A DNA stretch of 64,000 nt from Macrobrachium rosenbergii (Eukaryota; Arthropoda; Malacostraca; Decapoda; Palaemonidae), in contig NC_089743.1 of NCBI RefSeq assembly GCF_040412425.1, forward strand, positions 83,262,471 through 83,326,470, in the 5' to 3' direction. Made by a program: the position numbers and the translations under genes. Shown here one piece after another: positions 54,713-64,000 of this stretch; the first letter of the stretch is position 1, and each line of letters begins with the position of its first letter. The notes beneath the pieces are model-generated. The model worked only from the letters and a program-made list of their open reading frames with translations. It was not told where the DNA came from and made no database searches.

Positions 54713-56246
54713 TTTACTTCATAAACCATAGCTTCATTGGAGAAACCGCTGACAACTGTTGTTGATACCAAGGTTTAAAGAATACCATGGTTGATACGAC
54801 TCTGCTACGACTATCGTATCGGGGGCTACAGTTTCGCAATTTATGTACCGCAGGAAAGAAGAGAGAGAGAGAAAAAAAAGTTTACAGATTCCCACGCATA
54901 GACTGGCATACCTCACACAGAGGCCTGACCCAGATCACACATACCAACTTAGATCTATGTGAAAGTTGAAAGCGCAAGTTCGACAAGAATCTGAATAGTT
55001 ACACGACGATAATCTATAAAAAAGAATGATCGAATAAGATAAGCTTTCCAAAACATGTTAGACCATTCGTGCAAAAGCATTCTAAAATGGGATTTCTGAA
55101 ATGAATCAGGTTTACTTAAAATAAACCTTGAGCAAAGGTCAATTGTTAATCTACATACTAACTATTACCAAGAAAACATTGCACATGCAAAACGAAATTA
55201 TTTTTCTGCAACTGCCCGAAGTCAATCAACGCTCAAACACTCTACGGATTGAACACGCCTTCATAAGAATCCCGTATTACAGAAATTCTGACAAATACGC
55301 ATGGATTTAAAAATGAAAGAAGTTATATCTTGCATTAATCTATTCGAAACTAAGTGAACAAAATACATAAATAAAATTATGACGATTTTTATGGTGTTTT
55401 TCCGAGAAGTGTAGGTTCAATCTTAGTACTCATAACTAAAATTGTCATTAAAGAATTTCTCCTACACCATCGAGAAGTTAAAAACGATACCACTATACAT
55501 GACCTAACACACAGAAGCCATTCTAAGAAAGCAAACAAAAACTCGGTACAAAAAGGGCACAGGGAACACAAACGCTACAGCGGAATGTCGTCTACAGAGA
55601 ACTTCTTTTTATTTCTTTATGTTGTTAACATTCTACGACGCTACCCAAAGTTACAAAGAGTAAACAAAAATTGCAATACCTAAAGTCTTAAAATGAACAT
55701 ATATTTGTAATTTTCAAGAGGTCACTGTACCCCTCATGCAGATCTTAATCTTTAACCGAATGAAATATTGCAAACTGGAGAAAAAAACAAAGAAAAAAGA
55801 CGAACACTTTAAACCCTTTAATAACAAAAAATAAATCTTATCACACAATGAGACTGTGAATAATTGTTTCACCAACAATCATTTTATTTCTTGGAAACAT
55901 CAAATGGGTCAGAACATCATTATAATCCAATTATATCAATTGTCCAGCCAAAGAAAGTATCATAATAAGACTATTTTCTACCGACATCAAAATGTAATCC
56001 GAACGACAATTTAAAAAGTGCCCTATACGACGTACTGAATATATCATAAAATTTTACAGATATTTTATTATACATTCTCGGACCCCCCAAAAAATGATCT
56101 TGTACCTTTCCGTTCCTTTTAGCTACAACTCAACAATGTACTTTTTACCTTCAGCATTTCACCGAACACTTTCCACTGTCATGTCGTAAACAACACTACT
56201 TCAGCAGCTAAAAACTAGTCTCTTACGGCCATATTGGAAATAACAA

Positions 56247-56248
<2 letters not shown>
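54713..56248. other. Non-coding, no gene seen
   Basis: Unique AT-rich sequence. Nothing recognised. Confidence 0.6.

Positions 56249-56318
<70 letters not shown>
56249..56318. repeat. (GA)35 microsatellite
   Basis: A pure GA run. Confidence 0.98.
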
Positions 56319-56321
<3 letters not shown>

Positions 56322-56431
56322 ACAGTCGCTTTTGACAAAAAAAAAAATTAAGAATTTGCATTAATTTCATTCATTTCAGGGCTAATATCCAAAAAGAGAA
56401 TAAATCCATAATCAACGGAAGGGTTCTACAT

Positions 56432-56632
56432 AAAGTGCTCACTTTCCAGCTCCAACATTTTAAATGACCTTGATTCCGTTAATATTTTTAACGGAAAACG
56501 TAAGGTGCTCACTTTCCACCCCCAACATTTTAAATTACCTTGGTTCCGTTAACATTTTTAACTGAAAACGTAAGGTGCTCACTTTCCACCCCCAACATTT
56601 TAAATTACCATGGTTCCGTTAATATTTTTAAC
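56432..56632. repeat. 70-bp tandem repeat, about 2.9 copies
   Basis: Units start at 56432, 56502 and 56572 with the shared words GGTGCTCACTTTCCACC, CCAACATTTTAAATTACC and GGTTCCGTTAA. Units 2 and 3 are closest to each other. Confidence 0.9.
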
Positions 56633-56810
56633 TGGAAATAAATACATACGTAATATTTGGTTACGTGCAAAGGAAATATACGCAACAAAGATAGACATCA
56701 TAACACATAGATTTATATAATTATGAACTCATTCCGTCTTAAACTAGCATAAATATTTAACGAGCAAAATGCATACACACCCAATAAAAATCCTGTAAAC
56801 AAGACCTAAA

Positions 56811-56990
56811 CACATCCTGCTGTAAACCATATTAAGATATGTTATATAAGTGCGTGTGCAATAAAAACTTCATAACAACGACCCTACTAAAGAACACTAC
56901 ACATATCCTGCTGTAAACCACATTAAGATATATGTGTGCGTGCGTGCAAGAAAAACTTCATAACAACGACCCTACTAAAGAACGCTAGCC
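56811..56990. repeat. ~91-bp tandem duplication
   Basis: CCTGCTGTAAACCA recurs at 56816 and 56907, and AAAACTTCATAACAACGACC then CTACTAAAGAAC recurs at the end of each unit. The units differ mainly by indels in a TG-rich middle. Confidence 0.85.
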
Positions 56991-57092
56991 AGTGAAGTGG
57001 AATTGGTCACGAAGAATTATTCAGCAACCACCCACTCAAATTATGTAGTTAAGATTGCACAGATTTACAACTTGTCTAACGACTACAACAAT

Positions 57093-57338
57093 GGTATACA
57101 TATGACTTACTATCTCGAAAAGAATGCTGTGGGGGTAAGACATCCTTGGTACCAAATGGGGTGGGGGTGGGAAGAGCTTCACCGAAACGGGGCTGGTTCT
57201 GCCCGTAGACTTGGTAACTAAGTAAACTTTGTAGGTTTATCACACCTCATTTCAGTATACACATGACTTACTATCTGGAAAAGAATACTGTGGGGGTAAG
57301 GCATCACTGACACCAAAGGGGGTGGGGGTGGGAAGGGG
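57093..57338. repeat. Spaced direct duplication, ~85 bp units about 161 bp apart
   Basis: ATGACTTACTATCT, AAAAGAATRCTGTGGGGGTA and GGGGTGGGGGTGGGAAG occur in both 57093-57175 and 57254-57338. The units are G-rich on the plus strand. Confidence 0.8.
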
Positions 57339-57584
57339 GTGACATGTAAAAAAATAACCGAAAACGACAGATATTAAGTACTGTGAAGTGGATTTGAGAT
57401 CATGTTTTTCCCACTAAAAACTTTATGTTGCTTGCTCAAGGGTGGGTTCACCAAAGAATTTATGTATTCTTGCTCCTGATGGTGAAATTAAAAATGTTAA
57501 CAATCAAGTTTTGCGTTAAAGCAGTATTATAGTGAATTTGTGAAAGGTTTTACTTTATAATTTGAATATTGTATTTATATTTTT

Positions 57585-57770
57585 AAAAACCTATAAATAC
57601 AAATTCTTTGACTTACACTACTGATTGATTTGATTCCTTTTCCTGTCTAACAAAGTTGGGATAAATAAATAAACGGCCTTGTTTTACGTTTTGGGTGTAT
57701 TCTACGGTCCGGGTGTTCTACGCTTTGAGTTTTTACCGTGCAACGCCGGGTGCGTCAGCCAGCGTATATA
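57585..57770 (+). mobile_element. Possible non-LTR retroelement 3' tail
   Basis: CCGTGCAACGCCGGGTGCG followed by TCAGCCAGCGTATATA resembles the conserved 3' end of RTE-like and related LINE/SINE elements, as I recall from many arthropods. No reverse transcriptase frame is present, so at most this is a truncated 3' end. The upstream boundary is uncertain. Confidence 0.3.
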
Positions 57771-58054
57771 TTGTTAACTCAGTTATAATCTCTCGGGCAT
57801 TTGAGAGAGGGGGAGAGAGAGAGAAAGAGTTTACGAATAACGATTCCCATTCATCGCTTAACAAATGAGAGACAGTCGTTGTAAACGTCAATGATGCTTT
57901 ATAAACGGATGAATATTTATAAATTTCAATTTACTCGTTGAAGAAAAACTTAATTCATTCACTGTCCACTAATTACGAAAATATTCATCGGAGATATTTT
58001 CTTAACGCTACCAGCTTCAAGTTTCTACTCCACACGATTACCATGATGCTTATC

Positions 58055-58056
<2 letters not shown>

Positions 58057-58116
<60 letters not shown>
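58057..58116. repeat. (GA)29 microsatellite
   Basis: A pure GA run; another of ~35 bp lies at 58479-58514. Confidence 0.98.
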
Positions 58117-58119
<3 letters not shown>

Positions 58120-58475
58120 CTCAAAGGACATCTTAAGTAGGAATGAGAAACATTCGCGCGGGACATGCAGCCGTGTAAAAAAATATTCGCTGTCGAATCC
58201 ATTTCTATTAGGTTACTTAAGGCGGCTCAACCAGTTACTCGTAGTAACTTAGAGTGCTAAATATGGTCAGCAGACTCGTAGCACCCATCGGCCTCTGTAA
58301 AATTCACTGAAAAGAAGATGCAACAAAGAGAAAAATGCACCGAGGACCACGTGGCGGGGGATACAGTGTTGTGGTAACGTGCAAGATGATACATGTTACA
58401 GGGGGATGGCCTGCAGGTCTCCAGAACAGACGTGACAGGTTGCTGGCGATAGATATTTCATGACGCCTTCTGCTT

Positions 58476-58478
<3 letters not shown>

Positions 58479-58514
<36 letters not shown>
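58479..58514. repeat. (GA)17 microsatellite
   Basis: A pure GA run. Confidence 0.97.
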
Positions 58515-58515
<1 letters not shown>

Positions 58516-59240
58516 AGTCTTACGTTTGGGTCATTGCCTCACCGACATAATATGGCTATTACGTCATTCTACCTTTAAGGTGACGGCTACGGTGTAGGCC
58601 ATAACCTCCCCCACCGATATGTTTATTTGTGCCAAGTGAGATCCAAAGACAATCTCCGGTATAAAACGCTGTTTAAATTAAAAAAAAAAAAAAAGGAGAA
58701 TCTATTCTTAGAGACAACTAAAAAATTACGGCGCATGAGGATATAACTTCCAGCTCCTTCAAATGTAAAAAAATAAACCTATATGATATCAATATAAGTT
58801 AACACATGTCTATCACTGCTCGAATATGTTATAAACTGAACTTTTATAATGAACTTATTAATATGCTTTAATTACACTAATTACGTATACAATTACATTC
58901 CTCAAATGACAAGCCCCAAAAGGCAGCCACTGCATCTTCACCTCTGTCAGCACACCCATCCATATCTAACCACGCGTCAACAAGACGCGAGCTAATGGCT
59001 GGAGCGCATTTACGCCTCCATAACTTTTCCTTAGGCCAAATACTCCTGGTGATCCCATCCACTTATCCTCAGACATCTACTCAAGCCACGTTCTTCCGGG
59101 CCCCTCCGTCAAGTTCCCCAACAGGACAAGGAGGCCCATTTGTAAAAAGGATGCCTCATACACGTTTCCGTTGACACTCCATTCGTCATTGCATATTGAG
59201 TGCCGCAAAATACATGAATAGTCAGAGACAGTGCACTATC

Positions 59241-59398
59241 ATCTTGAATGTGAATAATTTTACTAATATCTTGAATGTGAATAGTTTTACTATTATCTTG
59301 AATGTGCATAATTTTACTATTATCTTGAATGAGAATAATTTTACTATTATCTTGAATGTGAATAATTTTACTATTCTCCTTAATGTGAATAATTTCAA
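59241..59398. repeat. 27-bp tandem array, about six copies
   Basis: Units begin ATCTTGAATGTGAATAAT and continue TTTACTATT, at 59241, 59268, 59295, 59322, 59349 and a diverged sixth at 59376. The 27-bp period keeps a frame open (ILNVNNFTI-like), which is a by-product of the period. Confidence 0.9.
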
Positions 59399-60446
59399 TT
59401 GTGTAAATTTCCTTTTATATTAAACATTTTACATGAAATCTTTCAATCAGAAATGTTCAAAATACTTGCAAGTATTATCAAACTGATAATAAGAAATCTC
59501 GTTCATCGAATTTTAAAAGAGCATTGTAAATATTTTATGAAAAATTTCTGCCTTCAAAATACACTGAAAATTTATTCCACGGCAACTCTTAAAAAACTCT
59601 TTGTTTAAAGCACCACGAATCCAGTCAAGCAAACAAAGCCATCCTAAGCTAAATATATATTTTTTCACAAGCAAAACCGCACAGATGCGCATAAAACACA
59701 CTTGTATCTACCCCATAAATCTGAACATGATTCCAGTGGAAGCTACAATAACAATTTATATAAAGGTTCATTGATACACAATTATTCTCTCAGTGAAACA
59801 CACTTCCCCGCAACCAAGGCAACAGAGCAACAAACAAACACTTTTATATTCGTTTTCTCTCCAAACGTCAGTTCATGTTCTCCGATCACAGCGAGCACGA
59901 GGCGTTAAGGGAAACCATTATGCGCGTGGGGGCACACGCAGTGGTAAAAAGGTTATCGCCTTTACGCTGTCAAACAGCAATGGGTCAGCAAGACCCATTC
60001 TGCAGGTCACGACCGTTGACCGGCCCCCGACATTCAATTCCACGCTTTAATCTCATGAAAGTCAAGGTAAACAAAGTTCTCTCCTGATTAAATCTAAACA
60101 CTACAAGAGGGGAATGTGCCATTCAGAGTTCTGCATTTTGAAGATGGCTTCTCTTTATCTGTTTAGCAAGTAGAGGTTGTAAATTGCCTGTCACTTTCCT
60201 TAAGTTAAAACGCATACACACAAAAAAAGTTAATAATGAAAATACGGCGTTCACACAAAATAAAGAACACCTGGCGTGTTAGACAGGTGTGATAACCCGC
60301 CAACTCTTTATTTAAAGGATGACAAAGCATTTATTGCCATCATCAAAACAATGCCAGTAAACAGGATATATATAGAAAGGCCAACAAACCGTTAAAAAAA
60401 ATATTTTGAGCTTTCAAAAGGACAACTTTCCTCCCTCTTTTTCTAT
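59399..60446. other. Non-coding, no gene seen
   Basis: Unique sequence; short frames near 59700-60090 lack any recognisable domain or splice context. Confidence 0.55.
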
Positions 60447-60464
60447 ACATATATGTATATATAT

Positions 60465-60535
<71 letters not shown>
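60447..60535. repeat. Short TA then (GA)33 array
   Basis: TATATGTATATATATATACA leads into a pure GA run at 60469-60535. Confidence 0.97.
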
Positions 60536-60537
<2 letters not shown>

Positions 60538-61117
60538 AACTGAAAAGCAAAGTTAATGCTACAAGAATAAATTCAGCTAAGTAATTAGCAACGACAAAAA
60601 TAATATTCATAATAAAAAAAAAAAAAAATCTTTTCCAACACTTGAACACAAGTGACTTCCTACTGAGAGCTGCTTCTCCCTGGGATGAGGCGATCCAGCA
60701 TAACTTTAAACATTATCCCAACTCGTAGCTCACAAGTTCGAATTATTTTACGTATCTAAACACGAGACAAACAAAAGTACATAAAAACATCCTCTTACAA
60801 CATTAAGAAAAAACCTGGTTGAAAATCTGTTATATATACAACGTGCTTTTTCAAAAATATTGCACTATAGCTGTATGGAAGGTAAATGGTTGTGTGCTGT
60901 AAATAATATTTATCAAAACTAATGTGGCTGCTCAACCATTGAGAAAGTAGCAATAATTGGATATGCCACCTACATTCACTCAAGTAAAATTTACGAGTAA
61001 TTATAACAGTAAAACAAAGAAAATAGACAATTTATGTAAAAAACACGGACTTAGTGCCTTATAATTCATACTTGGATCACACCTATTACTCAAAAATTAA
61101 ACATAACACACATACAT

Positions 61118-61122
<5 letters not shown>

Positions 61123-61187
<65 letters not shown>

Positions 61188-61191
61188 AGAG

Positions 61192-61249
<58 letters not shown>
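61123..61249. repeat. Compound (TA)n(GA)n array
   Basis: TA at 61123-61184, then GA at about 61196-61249. A further short GA run lies at 61377-61398. Confidence 0.98.
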
Positions 61250-61252
<3 letters not shown>

Positions 61253-61398
61253 TAATGCTAAAGAAACCCTTTAAGGTACTTAAATTCAAGAGTGTCATAT
61301 TGCCGATGAAAATTTGATTCCGATATCTCGATACAATTCTCACATTAGGGATGTGACGTGGCACCTCTGTTCTCTCAGAGAGAGAGAGAGAGAGAGAG

Positions 61399-62431
61399 CG
61401 CAAAAATAAATTGGGTTGTTCTTAGCGGTTAGCCGCATTCTCATCATATATCACCGAAGGTGATTTGCAAAAGAATGCAGAGTGCATTGCATTACTGGGA
61501 ACTGCAGTTCACTGCATACTCCCTAGACTTCAGCAAAAGCTGAGAGTATCTCTGGCGGCCTTCGCCTCATGCAAAATGTCGTCACGGTGTTTTTGAATTC
61601 ATTTCCCAACCACGGGAGTAAGCAACCCACCTAACTCATTACTCGCGATTAACGATCTAAAATTAGATGGACGTTCACAACAGTTTGCTAGAGGTGAAAT
61701 TCCTAAATTTAATTCTTTAAAATTGATATCGAGAGAGCCAAAATAGCTCTTGACGAGGAAAGACTGAATGACGTTAAGACAATTTCTTTTTTCTTTAACG
61801 TTTACAAAAAAACTTATTTCTTGAATAAGGGGAAGGTGGTCGTGAGGGAAAACCGAAAGCTTTCCCTTAGAATGGGCGACCTTTTGTGAAATAAAAGCAA
61901 AAACTTGTAATCTGCAATAAAATATATTTAAAAAGACTGACGTAAATTACTAGAGCAACCAAAGCAACAACAAATTAGTATTTATACAACACGACAGGGA
62001 AAATTACTTAATAATGTCAAAATCCACGACGAAAATGACCTCATTTTCTTTAGTGTAACATTATTTCCATTTTCTTGCAAGTTTAAGATGGGAAAAACCT
62101 GAATTAACATGATACAATGTCGCAAGACATTGAAATGTAATTACACCTGGGGTCAAGAAACCACTGTAAGAACAGCCGACGACAAGTAAGGTTACCAAAC
62201 CATGAAAAGGGGAACTCTTACTATCCCTGAATATTTAATTGCGAGGTGAAATTTTTCAAGTTCACCATTATCTTACTGGTCTGAAGAAACCAACACAACA
62301 AAACACAAAAAGTGAAATTATAGCTCATAATACTTATGGCTATCTTATTCACACACACAAAATAAGTTTAGTTAACTCACACGGTTTACCAACGTACCGT
62401 GAAAGAGCTGAGACAATAACTACAAGTTAGT
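61399..62431. other. Non-coding, no gene seen
   Basis: Unique sequence between microsatellite blocks. Nothing recognised. Confidence 0.6.
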
Positions 62432-62540
<109 letters not shown>

Positions 62541-63029
62541 CAGTGTGTTTATGTGTATATGCATGCGCATACGTATATCCAAACATTTCAAGTTTTTATG
62601 AGTCTCAGGCGATATCATGAAAGTCATCAAGGCACCCGATATATTTTCAAAATTTCCTGTTATGCAACTGCGAGAACGAACTGGCCTTAATATCGTTTTC
62701 AAAATCGATTCTTGCTCAGCAGGAGGGAAAAAAAATTGCGTGCAACCCCACCGCGAACTTTCCGAGCTCCAACCGTGGGCGCCAGAGGGAAGCCTCAGCT
62801 GTTCAATTAGAGTAATAAGACGAGAGCCTTGGTGATTACGTGATTAGAGAGGAGTGATCGGAGTCTTCATATCAGACGGAGGAGATGAAAAGAAAGGGTT
62901 CCCGAGCGGCTTCTGCACAATTTCAGCTTCTTCAATCCACAAGGACACGAAAGCAATGCACCCACTGCACCCTCAATTGACAAAATCCTTTCACGAAGAG
63001 TCATACATCTATACATACGTATACTACAT

Positions 63030-63047
63030 ATATATTTTATATATATA

Positions 63048-63137
<90 letters not shown>

Positions 63138-63148
63138 ATATATATATG
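63030..63148. repeat. Interrupted (TA)n array
   Basis: TA blocks broken by TTTTATA, TTATATA and AATTATA, then TGTGTGTATATATATA. Confidence 0.97.
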
Positions 63149-63391
63149 GTGATGTAATTTTGAAGTAAAAGCATATTCTTCTTTATTTACTTCTACGATT
63201 TAATTTCGACAATTCAACTGACAAACTGAAAGAAACTGAATAGCCTGATCCCAGGATAACGTATAATAAAAAAATAAAAAATCAGTTTTACGGTTAAATC
63301 TTCACTTTTTGCCGAAACTATCATCACTGCTGCTGAATGGTGAGCATTAATATTTAGATGGAAATAAAAATTAATACATCAGTTAATTAAA

Positions 63392-63643
63392 ATGGAGACA
63401 AATCTTACTTATATGAATGCTAAAAAAATTTTAGAGTTATTAACAAATCTTAAGTTGTTAAAAGCAACTCAGGGACGGATTGTTACCCTACAGGAAAATA
63501 TACTAAGTTTCGGCAAATCACTTTTTTCCCCGCTGCATGATGAAGTATCGATCATGAACAACTTGACATCTGAACATCTAAAGCAGATCATTATAACTCA
63601 TCCTGTAAGGGAGGGCTTAAAGGTGGCGGCAGCATTACAATGA
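63392..63643 (+). CDS. Short unidentified open frame
   Basis: An 83-codon frame starting METNLTYMNAKKILEL and ending in a stop after REGLKVAAALQ. The composition (mixed helix-like, few low-complexity residues) is more protein-like than other frames here, and there is no microsatellite inside. Short open pieces in other frames continue to about 63938, including a stretch with SNEVFEKAIEKKLHKC. No family is recognised. It may be a decayed transposon or retrogene fragment, or chance. Confidence 0.15.
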   Translation: METNLTYMNAKKILELLTNLKLLKATQGRIVTLQENILSFGKSLFSPLHDEVSIMNNLTSEHLKQIIITHPVREGLKVAAALQ

Positions 63644-64000
63644 CACAAGTGTTGCCTTGGAACTTCGGTTTACCCATCATGGTCCTTTCGTGTGCCCAAA
63701 AGTTTTCCAATGCCAAATTAGCTCCTTCCAGAAAAAAAAAAGCGTTCAAACATGTCTAAAGACTGGAATCTCTTTCTCGTTGAGAGCGATGAGAAAAACC
63801 AGACGTTTTTACTAAAGCTTCTCGTGTTTCTAACGAGGTATTCGAAAAGGCAATTGAAAAAAAACTTCACAAATGTCTAACCAAGGTAGTAGAAATAGCC
63901 AGGACTCCAATCACCACAAGCAATGCTAAGATGTAATGAAACAATTATTCACAATTATTCAACGCCCAGAGTGTGCGTAATAGGCATGAATATGAGAACC

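Overview
The window looks like intronic and intergenic DNA from a large, repeat-rich invertebrate genome. A decapod crustacean (shrimp, crab or crayfish) is my best guess. The reasons are the AT-rich background, a very high density of long (GA)n, (TA)n, (CA)n and (TAA)n microsatellites, several tRNA-derived SINE families, and an almost complete lack of long open frames. Nothing prokaryotic is visible: no operons, ribosome-binding sites or dense coding. The organism call is an inference from texture, not from a marker gene.

Only one segment is convincingly protein-coding. It is a 445-bp exon on the minus strand (20363-20807), bounded by a good splice acceptor and a good donor. It carries two halves of a spectrin-type helical repeat of the kind found in KASH/nesprin-family proteins (Klarsicht, Msp300), separated by a Ser/Thr/Asn/Gln-rich insert. 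The two halves are in different reading frames, so the exon has a one-base shift in its low-complexity middle: an assembly error, a polymorphism, or a broken copy. A second, much weaker candidate exon on the minus strand (51252-51514) has good splice signals, a hydrophobic stretch and a short acidic repeat, but I cannot assign it. A GC-rich patch at about 38040-38200 could be a promoter or 5' exon.

Layout: 1-10 kb is non-coding with microsatellites and a tRNA-like SINE head (3.73 kb). 10.6-11.1 kb holds a nine-copy 30-bp tandem array. 13-15.3 kb holds AT arrays, a diverged duplication and SINE family A copy 1. 19.7-20.8 kb holds a 48-bp minisatellite, SINE family B copy 1 and the KASH-type exon, packed together. 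22-29.7 kb is mostly unique intron-like sequence. 29.8-29.93 kb is a foldback element between TA arrays. 31.2-36 kb holds a ~126-bp tandem repeat, SINE A copies 2 and 3 and a dispersed repeat pair. 38-42 kb has GC-rich patches and TA arrays. 45.9-46.4 kb is SINE B copy 2 with a duplicated head. 48.4-49.5 kb has a short duplication, TA/CA arrays and a second copy of the foldback core. 53.35-53.65 kb is SINE B copy 3. 56.4-57.8 kb is a cluster of tandem duplications and a possible retroelement tail. 59.2-59.4 kb is a 27-bp tandem array. The last kilobase has a short unidentified open frame.

The strongest new-looking signals are structural. SINE family B has three insertions with clear target-site duplications. 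SINE family A ends in (CT)n, so it may seed the (GA)n microsatellites. All compound (TA)n/(GA)n arrays share one polarity, and GA arrays far outnumber TC arrays on the plus strand. I found no CRISPR, viral, toxin or defence system.
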